DNA from: Prevotella sp. OH937_COT-195
GTDB lineage: Bacteria; Bacteroidota; Bacteroidia; Bacteroidales; Bacteroidaceae
Direction of reading: 5' to 3'
Assembly (NCBI RefSeq): GCF_003932845.1
Contig: NZ_RQZH01000008.1
Span: forward strand, 23,843-87,842
DNA length: 64,000 bases
Numbering within the stretch: position 1 is the stretch's first letter; every line of letters begins with the position of its first letter. The translations under genes were made by a program, and so were the position numbers. Below, piece by piece: positions 55,618-64,000 of the stretch. Below the pieces are notes generated by a model. The model had not been told where the DNA came from and made no database searches. It worked only from the letters and a program-made list of their open reading frames with translations.

Positions 55618-57951
55618 ATGAACAAAACTCTTATTATTATCTTGGCACTGACTGCGGTGACAACAGCCGGCTTGGCGCAGAACGATTTTACGTCGATAAA
55701 CGAAGACGGAGAAATAACAATGCCGGGGCAAACGAGAAACAAGACAGACTCGCTCGGAAACAGACACAAGGAAATTCCGAAAGGATTGTGGGTGTGGACC
55801 ATAGACGAACGCTTCGGTGACAGGCTGGCTGCTGTGCCGGACACCATGCACCACATGTATATGAACTCTGTGTTCAATACCGGACTGCGAGGCGAATACA
55901 ACAGTCTCGGAAATCTCGGAGCACCACGGCAGAACCGCATATTTGCCGACCGCAACGAACAAGAACAGTTCATTTTCATGCTGCCATACGATTATTTCTT
56001 CAAACAACCGTTGCAGTTCCACTTCACACGAACATTGTCACCGATAACAAACGTGTCATTCAACTCTGCCGGAGACAGAACCGACGGAGAAGATCACATC
56101 AAGGCTTTGTTCGCAGTAAATGCAGGGAAAGAACTCGGCATAGGCTTCAAACTGGACTATCTTTACGGCAGAGGATACTATCAGAACCAAAGCGCGAGCC
56201 ATATAAATTACACTATGTACGGCTCGTATATCGGAGAACGCTATCAGGCACACGTACTACTTTCGACAAATCACGAGAAAGTGGCAGAAAACGGAGGTAT
56301 AACGGACGACAGATACATAACAAATCCGGAAATATTCGATGATAATTTCCTTACCAACGAAATACCAACGGTACTATCGAAGAACTGGAACCGGAACGAC
56401 AACCAGCATGTATTCTTATCGCATCGATACAACATCGGATTCAGTCGTAAGGTGCCGATGACAGAAGAAGAAATCAAGGCAAAGAAATTCGCAATGGCTT
56501 CAAAGAAAGAGAACGAGGCAGAAAAGGAAAAAGAGAAACAAAGGAAAAAGGCAAAACGAGAGGGACGAGACTTCAACGAGGACGAATACGACAATAATGA
56601 GACATTCTCGGGAAGGCCTGACAATGCAAAGATTGTAGGAAAGCAGCCCAAAGACAGCATAAACGTAAACCACTCGGAACGAATTAAAATAACGAGCAAG
56701 GCTGTGGCAGACAGCCTGATTGCGATAGAAAAAAAGAAAGAAGAAGAAAATAAATGGCTGAAAAACGAGTATGTGCCGGTAACAAGTTTCATACATACAA
56801 TGAAATTTGACAAATTCCGACGCATATTCCAATCATACGAAACACCAAAAGACTATTACGCCGAAGACCACTATGGTACGGAGTTGGCACAAGGCGATTC
56901 CATATACGACAAAACGAACCATTACGAACTTAAAAATACATTCGCGATAGCACTGCTCGAAGGTTTCAACAAATGGGCAAAAGCAGGACTGAAAGCCTTT
57001 GCCACGTCAGACCTGCGGCACTTCACACTGCCTGACGACAAGGGAGGAATTACGACATACAACGAACATACGCTAAGCATAGGAGGACAGTTGAGCAAAA
57101 CCTCGGGACGGGCATTCCACTATGACGTGACGGCAGAGACATGGCTCGTGGGCGAGGACGCGGGGCAAATGAAAATAGACGCAACGGCCGATGTGAATTT
57201 CGCACTGCTCGGCGACACGGTGAGACTCGCGGCAAACGCATACATCCACAGGCTAAACCCGACGTTCTACTACCGGCACTACCACTCACGAAGACATTGG
57301 TGGGACAACGACAACATGGCAAAAGAGATAAGGACACGAATAGAGGGACGCTTCACGCTGAAGAAAACACGCACAATGTTGCGCGTGGCAGCCGAAACCA
57401 TTAAAAACCATACTTATTTAGGACAGAAATATAACATAACGGATAAATTCCTGCGCACGGGGAACAGCATTGCCGTGAGACAGCACGGAGGTAACATCAG
57501 CCTGCTAACGGCACAACTGGCACAGGATTTCCGCTTGGGACTGTTAAACTGGGAGACAGTGCTGACATATCAGAAGTCGAGCAATGCAGACGTGTTGCCG
57601 GTGCCGACACTGAACTTATACACAAACCTATACCTGAAATTCAAGATTGCAAAAGTGCTTAGTTGCGAACTCGGTGCAGACATGCGGTATTTTACCAAGT
57701 ACTACGCGCCGGACTACAGTCCATCGATGGGGCAGTTTACAATACAGGAAAACGGCGGACAACGTGTGCAAACAGGCAACTACCCCATAATAAACGTTTA
57801 TGCCAACATGCACCTGAAACACACACGCTTCTTCGTGATGATGAGTCATGTGAATGCCGGATCGGGCAACCGAAACTATTTTCTCACACCCCACTATCCG
57901 CTCAACGAACGAGTGTTGAGATTGGGATTATCGTGGAATTTCTTCAATTAG
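55618..57951 (+). CDS. putative outer membrane porin
   Basis: A 777-aa exported protein. A signal peptide (TLIIILALTAVTTAGLAQ) is followed by a Bacteroidetes putative-porin barrel: FIFMLPYDYFFKQPLQFHFTRTLSPITNVSFNSAGD near the N-terminus, repeated amphipathic strands, and a C-terminus ending in Phe (LRLGLSWNFFN), typical for barrel insertion. Residues about 285-370 form a highly charged, Lys/Glu-rich segment (KKENEAEKEKEKQRKKAKREG) that should be a long extracellular or periplasmic loop. Its specificity is unknown. It follows the small membrane protein without a gap. Confidence 0.85.
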   Translation: MNKTLIIILALTAVTTAGLAQNDFTSINEDGEITMPGQTRNKTDSLGNRHKEIPKGLWVWTIDERFGDRLAAVPDTMHHMYMNSVFNTGLRGEYNSLGNLGAPRQNRIFADRNEQEQFIFMLPYDYFFKQPLQFHFTRTLSPITNVSFNSAGDRTDGEDHIKALFAVNAGKELGIGFKLDYLYGRGYYQNQSASHINYTMYGSYIGERYQAHVLLSTNHEKVAENGGITDDRYITNPEIFDDNFLTNEIPTVLSKNWNRNDNQHVFLSHRYNIGFSRKVPMTEEEIKAKKFAMASKKENEAEKEKEKQRKKAKREGRDFNEDEYDNNETFSGRPDNAKIVGKQPKDSINVNHSERIKITSKAVADSLIAIEKKKEEENKWLKNEYVPVTSFIHTMKFDKFRRIFQSYETPKDYYAEDHYGTELAQGDSIYDKTNHYELKNTFAIALLEGFNKWAKAGLKAFATSDLRHFTLPDDKGGITTYNEHTLSIGGQLSKTSGRAFHYDVTAETWLVGEDAGQMKIDATADVNFALLGDTVRLAANAYIHRLNPTFYYRHYHSRRHWWDNDNMAKEIRTRIEGRFTLKKTRTMLRVAAETIKNHTYLGQKYNITDKFLRTGNSIAVRQHGGNISLLTAQLAQDFRLGLLNWETVLTYQKSSNADVLPVPTLNLYTNLYLKFKIAKVLSCELGADMRYFTKYYAPDYSPSMGQFTIQENGGQRVQTGNYPIINVYANMHLKHTRFFVMMSHVNAGSGNRNYFLTPHYPLNERVLRLGLSWNFFN

Positions 57952-57955
57952 AAAA

Positions 57956-57990
57956 ACTCGGGCAGGGTATAATATCTCTGCCTGAGTCTT
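57956..57990 (+). terminator. porin terminator
   Basis: ACTCGGGCAG (57956-57965) pairs with CTGCCTGAGT (57978-57987) with one wobble, four bases after the porin stop. The following T tract is short. The remaining gap to 58154 holds the tetR promoter region. Confidence 0.65.
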
Positions 57991-58113
57991 CCAAAATATA
58001 AAAATTACTCACCCACTTTATTGGGAAAAAGAGAAAAATATTCTTTTTTAAAGAAAAAGCCTCCGAAAATTTGGCAGATTGAAATATTTTGCGTGTTATT
58101 GCACCGAAAGTGG

Positions 58114-58129
58114 CAGAACGAACGTTCTG
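58114..58129. promoter_or_regulatory. palindromic operator upstream of tetR gene
   Basis: CAGAACG-AA-CGTTCTG is a perfect 7-bp inverted repeat, 25 bases before the regulator ATG. The GAACGnnCGTTC form is typical of TetR-family operators. A TATTTTGC -7-like box lies at 58085-58092, so binding here would block transcription of the regulator and the synthase. Confidence 0.6.
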
Positions 58130-58154
58130 TTTTTAAATTTAACGTTATGGACTT

Positions 58155-58781
58155 ATGGAAAATCAGACAGATAAAGAAAACATGAGCAAAAGGGATATCA
58201 TCCTGAACGAATCGTTCAGACTATTCCTGAAAAAAGGATATGCAGCAGTATCCTTTTCAGACTTAGTGGAAGTGACCAATGTCTCTCGCGGCAACATGTT
58301 CCATCATTTCAAGAATAAAGAGGACATATTCCATCATGCCGTTGATAGATTTGTATTTGAGTTTCTCAGTGATAATGGGCATGACCTCCCTGATACCACA
58401 AGCCTGACACCATTAAAGGATTTCATTGACAGCCGTGTGGAAAACATCGGCCGCCGTATGAAATCATTTTTTATGATGACAAAAGGGACTGTCACTTCTG
58501 CCAATTTCATGTCATTCATACTGTACCTGAAAGACAATTACCCGAATTGGAAAGAGAAGTTTCAGGAATATGAGGACAGGAAAAACAATGAATGGCGTGA
58601 GGTGATAGAGCTTGCCAAACAGAAAGGAGAGATTACCCAAACTGTGGAAACAGAAAAGATTATATCTTCCATTAGGAACATCTATCTTGGATTATCGTAC
58701 AGAAGTGCTTTGAGTAGCCAGCTTTCTATTTCAGAGTTGAAAGAGCAGATATGCACAATATATAATTTAATAACCAAATAA
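58155..58781 (+). CDS. TetR/AcrR-family transcriptional regulator
   Basis: A 208-aa regulator. The N-terminal helix-turn-helix domain is clear (RDIILNESFRLFLKKGYAAVSFSDLVEVTNVSRGNMFHHFKNKEDIF), and the C-terminal ligand/dimer domain is helical and poorly conserved. It probably autoregulates through the palindrome at 58114-58129 and controls the ketoacyl synthase seven bases downstream. The effector is unknown; fatty-acyl or aromatic ligands are common in such pairs. Confidence 0.9.
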   Translation: MENQTDKENMSKRDIILNESFRLFLKKGYAAVSFSDLVEVTNVSRGNMFHHFKNKEDIFHHAVDRFVFEFLSDNGHDLPDTTSLTPLKDFIDSRVENIGRRMKSFFMMTKGTVTSANFMSFILYLKDNYPNWKEKFQEYEDRKNNEWREVIELAKQKGEITQTVETEKIISSIRNIYLGLSYRSALSSQLSISELKEQICTIYNLITK

Positions 58782-58788
58782 TCTTCTG

Positions 58789-59927
58789 ATGGAAAAATCG
58801 GTATATATCAATGGCGTGTCGGCATATCTTCCTAATTCTCCCATTGCCAATGAGGATATGGAGGACTATATCGGGAAAATTGGCGGAAATCCTTCAAGAG
58901 TCCGTTCCATTGTCCTTAGACAAAATGGTATCAAGACGAGGTATTACGGGTTGGACAAAAGCCAAAACCTAACACACTCGAATGCAGAGTTGGCAAAGGA
59001 AGCCGTGTGTGGGCTGTTTGAAAACAGAAACATTCCTGACGATCTGACCCTTTTGGCTTGCGGCACAAGTACACCCGACCAACTGCTTCCGTCCCATGCG
59101 TCGATGGTACATGGAGAGTTGGGCAACTTCCCTATGGAAATTTTCTCGTCGGCAGGTGTATGTCTGACTTCATTGCAGGCATTGAAAATATGCTACAGCA
59201 ATATACTTGCAGGACTGCATCAAAAGCCGTATGCGTAGCATCAGAATTGACCTCACCTGCGTTGGCAGCCAAGTTTTATGACCCTGAGTATGAAGTTACA
59301 CACGACAATCCTGACAAAGACCCTTACATGGCTTTTGAGAAGGATTTTATGCGGTTCATGCTTTCTGATGGGGCGGGATCAGTTTTGCTGCAAGACCATC
59401 CAGAAGGAACATGCCCACTCAAAATCGAATGGGTTGATATGACCTCCTATGCCAACGAACTTCCCACCTGTATGTTCATGGCGTCAGAGCTACAGGAGGA
59501 CGGACGGCTCAAAAGCTGGAAAGAGTTTTCTCCGGATGAGATTAAGGAACGTGCCGTGCTTGTTGGCAAACAGGACATTCGGCAGTTAAAGAAGTACATT
59601 ATCAAGTATTGGGTCGACCATATCGAAGCCGTGCTTGGCAAGCATCATGTAAAAGCGCAGGAGATAGACTATGTGATACCTCATGTGTCTTCAATGTTCT
59701 TCTACGACAAACTGAATGAGGAAATAGTCTCTCGTGGAATAGCCCTGACAAAAGAAAAATGGTTTACAAATCTGACCTCTGTCGGAAATATCGGTTCAGC
59801 TGCCATTTATGTCGGATTGGAAGAATTCATTAGGACAAAGGAAATAAAGCAAGGAGAGAAAATTCTGCTTCTTGTACCTGAGAGTGGTAGGTTCTCATAT
59901 GGAACGGCATTACTTACTGCTGAGTAA
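58789..59927 (+). pseudogene. frameshifted beta-ketoacyl-ACP synthase III-like gene
   Basis: Two overlapping reading frames together give a FabH/KAS III-like protein of about 379 aa. Frame one (58789-59238) carries the thiolase-fold N-terminus and the probable catalytic Cys in SSAGVCLTSL. Frame two continues from about 59210 with SKAVCVASELTSP, DGAGSVLL, the catalytic His in VIPHVSSMFF and Asn in SVGNIGSAA. One base appears missing near 59211-59217 (GGACTGCATC reads correctly if one base is restored after GGA). KAS III enzymes condense acyl-CoA with malonyl-ACP. This copy is inactive as written unless the change is a sequencing error. It follows tetR closely; no carrier protein or other synthase is adjacent. 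Confidence 0.8.
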
Positions 59928-60047
59928 GTAGAAACCAACTTATTGCTCTCTTGCAAGGATGTAATAAGATTTTGTATGAGACGTATTAGTAATTAAATTT
60001 TAAGAAGCAATTAGAGTTTTTAAACACAAACTTAGTCGTTTGGAAGC

Positions 60048-60074
60048 TGTAATCGAACTATAAGATTGATTACA
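60048..60074. repeat. short hairpin in the gap before the RiPP precursor
   Basis: TGTAATC (60048-60054) and GATTACA (60068-60074) form a 7-bp inverted repeat, about 100 bases before the precursor ATG. The 246-base gap (59928-60173) shows no gene and no consensus -7 box. Confidence 0.35.
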
Positions 60075-60173
60075 GTGCAGCAATATCCTTACCGATTGAA
60101 TCGAGAAGCTGTATGAATAAAGGACATGATTAAAATTAAATATTTCTGATAAGTAATAATAAGAAAAAGAAGG

Positions 60174-60434
60174 ATGGAAACTATAAATTTTATGAGCCTT
60201 GAGAAAGATGTTTTGGAAATCCTTGACAACAATCATATGATTGCTGTTAGAGGAGGAACTGAAGATAGGCAAGAATTTAATGATCAAAAAACTTGTTCCG
60301 CAAAAAATAACGGGAAAGATTGCACTGTCGTTAATAATTCAAAAACTTGCGTGTTAATCAATAACTCCCAAGAAACATGTTCTTTGGTCAATACAAATAA
60401 AACTTGTACTGTTATAACGGAACCTAAAGTATAA
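60174..60434 (+). CDS. probable RiPP precursor peptide, GG-leader, five-Cys core
   Basis: An 86-aa peptide. Residues 1-28 look like a Bacteroidales GG leader (MSLEKDVLEILDNNHMIAVRGG). The following 58-residue core has Cys41, 50, 59, 69 and 78, spaced 9, 9, 10 and 9, each mostly in Lys/Glu-Thr/Asp-Cys followed by a V/L-rich step and NN. AAGAAGG before the ATG is a ribosome-binding site. The regular Cys repeat next to a radical SAM/SPASM gene is the hallmark of thioether- or ring-forming peptides (sactipeptide or ranthipeptide style), but I recognise no named family. The product would be processed after Gly28. Confidence 0.7.
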   Translation: METINFMSLEKDVLEILDNNHMIAVRGGTEDRQEFNDQKTCSAKNNGKDCTVVNNSKTCVLINNSQETCSLVNTNKTCTVITEPKV

Positions 60435-60443
60435 ATTAATACC

Positions 60444-60478
60444 ATGTCGTATGCAAGTGTTTTTCTTGCATACGACAT
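60444..60478 (+). terminator. hairpin between precursor and maturase (attenuator)
   Basis: ATGTCGTATGCAAG (60444-60457) pairs perfectly with CTTGCATACGACAT (60465-60478), loop TGTTTTT, followed by a weak AAATTTT tract. It lies ten bases after the precursor stop and 31 bases before the maturase ATG, the usual place for partial termination or mRNA processing that makes more precursor than enzyme. Confidence 0.65.
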
Positions 60479-60508
60479 AAATTTTAGTAGAAATGAGAAT
60501 GTGAGAAA

Positions 60509-61850
60509 ATGAAAAAGAATTTTTACCAATTAAATACAAAAGTGGATAAAGACTATTATCTTCATATAAATTTTATGAATAACAGCCATATTATTTTGAA
60601 CCATGAATTGCATGAGATGTATGCAAATGCAGATAATATGGAAGTTTTAAAAATAAAAAACCAAATGCTTTATAACTCCCTTGTAGAGCATGGATTTGTT
60701 ATCGATGAAGATTTTGACGAGTTATCTTATATTGAGTTTGAAAAGAAAAAATCAAAATTTGACAATTCTTTATATCACATTGTAGTTAATCCAACATTAG
60801 ATTGTAATTTATCTTGCTGGTATTGTTACGAGAAGAAGCAAAAGAAAAGCGCAATACATAATGATGTTATTGAAGGCATAAAAAAAAACATAATTGTACA
60901 TAATGAGCGATCGCCTTTCAGAGTTTTAAAGTTGTCATTCTTTGGAGGTGAACCTTTCCTTCAATTTGATGCCATAAAAAATCTAACGGACTTTGCTTCT
61001 GACTTTTGTGAAAAAAACAAGAAATCTTTCATTTTAGACTTTACAACAAACGGAAGTTTAATAAAAAGAAGTCAGTTGGAAACCATCTCGCATTTTCCAT
61101 GTGTATTTCAAATAACATTAGACGGCAACAGAAAACAGCATAACAAAATCAAGTTTACAAAAGACAGAAAGTTAGATACTTACCAACTTACGGTCAATAA
61201 TATAAAAAAAAATATTAGAAATAATTGACAACTGTTTCGTTGCAGTAAGAATAAATTTTGACGCACAGACATTGAATAATTTTGATGATATCCTCGGAGA
61301 TATTAAAGATCTTGATAGAAAACGCGTTAAAATAATCCTAAAAAGAATTTGGCAAGTAAATGACAAAGTTATAAACAAAGAAATTCTTTTAGACACAATA
61401 CAGAAACTTTTTGACAATAATTTCATTGTGGATTATTATACTCAAGGAGGGGTGTGTTTCGCTGAAATGCTCAACGAAGCTGTTGTAAATTATGATGGGA
61501 AAGTTTTTAAATGTACGACAATAGATGAGTTTGACGAACATAATTCTTATGGATATCTTGATACAGAAACAGGTGAAATCATATGGAACAAAAAAATATC
61601 TACAATAGGATATGACTTAACAAAGGATAAATGCAAGAAATGCAAACTTTATCCAAGCTGCTTAGGACCATGCACCCTCCATCTAATGAATGGTGATGAT
61701 GCTTGCTTTATTGAAACGCTCAATCTGTCATTAGCAGAATACCTGATGTTCTTGTACAAGAACGAAATGATAGGAAAAAATATTTTTTTTGTTGATATCT
61801 GTATCTGCCTTTTCTCAATACTGTGTGCAGGGAAAAGTAACAGACGATAA
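60509..61850 (+). pseudogene. frameshifted radical SAM/SPASM peptide maturase
   Basis: Restoring one base gives about 446 residues. Residues 1-90 resemble a PqqD-like leader-recognition domain. The radical SAM cluster is Cys99-x3-Cys103-x2-Cys106 (CNLSCWYC), followed by FFGGEP. The SPASM part has GGVCFAEM, DGKVFKCTT and KCKKCKLYPSCLGPC, ligands for auxiliary Fe-S clusters. The frame breaks in an A9 run at 61204-61212: with eight A the reading continues into ILEIIDNCFVAVRINFDAQ. It would install crosslinks in the neighbouring Cys-rich peptide. Its 3' end runs 84 bases into the next gene and probably lost its own stop. Base composition is clearly AT-rich compared with the gcv region. Confidence 0.8.
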
Positions 61851-64000
61851 AGGAAGCGTCATAAATGGAGTGCAAATATATCTTTATCGAAACGGAGAAC
61901 TTGCAGCATTGGCACATTCGGATACCGATGGAGAATATCTCACAGGCAAAGTTCCATAGGGAAAATATCACATAGTAGCCGGTTGCGTGGGACTCACAAG
62001 CAAGGAAGATTCTATTACGATAGATAAAGATGTCACTATGAATTTCACTCTCGAAACAAGGAGTATTATGCTCGATAACGTTGTTGTCAAGGGGAGAAGC
62101 AGCCGTGCCATATCAAAGGGGCATATATTCTATCTTTCAAAAAAAGCGAAGGAAAGTGGAAACCCTTTTATCGCCTTGCAGGAAATACCACTACTATACA
62201 GTGACCCTGTAAGTGAAAGCGTGCGCTCTTCCGACGGACAGTCGATGATGGTACTCATTGACGGTATGCGAGTGAACTCCGGTATAAGTCCCATTGATCC
62301 GTCACGCATAAAGTCTGTGGAGATAATAGACGTAGTGGGAGCAAAGTATATGAGACAAGGAATAAAGCGTATAATGAACATAAAATTGAAGAAAACATCG
62401 TTATACACCTATGCACAACTATCAACACGTGCTGACTATCCTGAGAAATCCGGTTTTGTAATGCCAAAGTTTGAGATTGGCAACAGCCGCATGTCACTAT
62501 ACGGCGATGCTTCTTTCGGTATAGGTCACAGCAGGAAAGAGAATAGTTACAAACTCATAGCACCAAAGCTCGTAAAAGAATACTCTGGAGAGTCAAGAGA
62601 AAAAAACTATGACTATGACTATTCTTTGATGACGAAATGGCATATTACAGAAAAAGACTATCTTGCTGCATATATTCAAGGAAACGCAAGCAAGGAAACA
62701 AATGGAAATATATCATTTGGCGAACAGAACAAACACAGAATCACACGTGACAATACGTCTGACTATCGCTCACATCTGTTTTCTGCAACGGCATATTATA
62801 AGCATCTATTTTCTAAGAACGAGGAAATGGAGGCGTATGCAGTGTATTCCGACAATCGTGCAGACAACACAAACAGTTTGGAAGAGAATGTAAGTGGAAA
62901 TGGAGGCGTGAATACTCAGAAATATAACAACGACCGCAAACTGATGACATTCACACTGGACTATTCCAAAGACTTCGACAACGACGGAAGTCTAAATATA
63001 GGAAACGAAACGCAATACTCTTATGACAGGATTGAGAACACCGGCATAGGAAATTATCTTTTCGGACACCACCGACTGAATGAGTTTGTATTTGCAGGAT
63101 ACAGCGGAATGCTGGCACGAAAACTAACATACGATGCCACGTTAGGAATGGAGTATGTATCTATGAAATCCGACAGTATTTCTCATCATTATTTCAAACC
63201 GAGATTGTCACTTGGCATGTACTACAACATAACAAACAGCATGAGTACAAGAATTAGTTACACATACAGTAACACACCACCCTCTGTTGCCATGCTTAAC
63301 CCATACAATACGTCTGCCGACACACTTCTTGTCAGTCATGGAAATCCGTTCCTTATGCCGTCAAAGACACACTCCTTTGGTTGGAACGCGTCATATTTCA
63401 GAGGTGGAATAGGGCTCGGCACAAGCATTTCATACGGAATGTCAAGCGATATTATCGAACCCGTTCACTTTGTAAAAGACAATGGTGTACTACTGACAAC
63501 ATATTATAACATGGGGCGTTTCCGCTCATTGCAGTTGAAATACAACATGTCATGGCGTGTAAAAGGATTTTTCTTTTTGATGGACATGGCTTACAATGTA
63601 AATTACTACACAACAGTGGGGGCAAAAAAACATTTCACAGGCATGTTGATATTGAGCAAGAAATGGGGAAAGTTCGAGGCGCGAACCACTTTCTCCTATC
63701 AGAATTACATAAACACCGAATTCTCAAGGACGAAGAATTACAACCCGGAAAGCAATCTCATATTCTCATACAGTTTCACCCCCCGACATTTTACTGTCAA
63801 TAGGATGCACAAGTTTCATAGGCAATCCGAGAAGTAAGACCACAGTAAGCACCGGCTCATACAGGAGCTTTACACATTCAACAAAAAAGACATTCACGCC
63901 ATGGATATTGTTCAGGTGGAGCATAAGAAAGAACGACAAGAAAAAAAATGAACTTGAAAACGACATAATACGAGACCATGAGAACAAGATAAAACTGTAA
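61767..64000 (+). pseudogene. broken TonB-dependent-receptor-like outer membrane protein
   Basis: A signal peptide and CarboxypepD_reg-like domain (VQGKVTDDKGSVINGVQIYLYRNGELAALAHSDTDGEY) lead into a plug (VLIDGMRVNSGISPIDPSRIKSVEIID) and a large beta-barrel, as in SusC/RagA-like or OMP_b-brl_3 proteins. Lesions as written: one extra base near the start (T8 at 61783-61790, or the A6 before it), a TAG stop at 61958-61960 inside the sentence VP-stop-GKYHIVAG, and an extra C in the C6 run at 63779-63784 after which the last 70 residues continue in another frame to TAA at 63998-64000. It would probably export or import the RiPP-related product. The longest intact frame is 61987-63837. Confidence 0.75.

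Overview
The window looks like a chromosomal segment of a Bacteroidales bacterium, most likely Prevotellaceae. Supporting signs are a BspA-like leucine-rich-repeat surface protein with a Prevotella-style C-terminal tail, a short primary sigma factor without region 1.1, a six-domain ribosomal protein S1, a complete Na+-translocating NADH:quinone reductase (nqrABCDEF), DUF5686 and putative-porin outer membrane proteins, and many promoters with the Bacteroidetes -7 box TAnnTTTGC. I see no rRNA, tRNA, CRISPR array, transposase or phage gene.

Layout. 0-4.4 kb: a 53-bp (AC)n microsatellite and a 19-bp palindrome upstream of a 1130-aa BspA-like protein and a small acidic satellite protein. 4.4-10 kb: radA, diverging from an orphan substrate-binding lipoprotein with a possible pseudoknot/attenuator leader, then a TPR protein and a flavodoxin-like protein. 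10-20 kb: a Cys/Lys-rich Spy-like periplasmic protein, a GT2 glycosyltransferase, mtaB, a 57-aa lipoprotein, rpsA, rpoD, a ZIP metal transporter, gapA and mscL. 20.6-27.4 kb: a full glycine-cleavage operon (lplA-gcvT-gcvH-gcvPA-gcvPB-lpd) that includes its own lipoate ligase and dihydrolipoyl dehydrogenase. 27.5-36.5 kb: a patatin lipase, a small lipoprotein, a sugar-1-phosphate nucleotidyltransferase-guaA-ogt operon, clpC and an FAD-dependent oxidoreductase. 36.7-42.4 kb: nqrA-F, divergent from tamB (42.6-47.0 kb). 47.0-52.8 kb: a five-gene operon (nucleotidyltransferase, ATP-grasp, CDP-alcohol phosphotransferase, HAD protein, DUF5686 outer membrane protein) that could make a CDP-activated polyol and an unusual phospholipid head group. 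53-58 kb: a candidate small RNA, uvrB with a probably leaderless promoter, a small membrane protein and a 777-aa putative porin.

58.1-64.0 kb is an AT-richer accessory segment. It holds a TetR regulator with a palindromic operator, a frameshifted ketoacyl-ACP synthase III, and a probable RiPP locus: an 86-aa GG-leader precursor with five regularly spaced cysteines, a radical SAM/SPASM maturase and a TonB-dependent-receptor-like outer membrane protein. The maturase and receptor carry single-base changes at A9, T8 and C6 runs, and the receptor also has a TAG nonsense codon, so the locus is either decaying or partly phase variable. This is the best candidate here for an undescribed system.

Dispersed elements: a hairpin repeat with arms beginning CCCAATCGGTCATT occurs four times between genes (4.4, 9.3, 10.2, 18.0 kb), a CAAAACAGGCGG hairpin element occurs twice (20.2, 34.8 kb), and a ~55-bp block is shared by two unlinked intergenic regions (28.9, 36.6 kb). 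All assignments come from reading the sequence and from recall of protein families; no database search was run.
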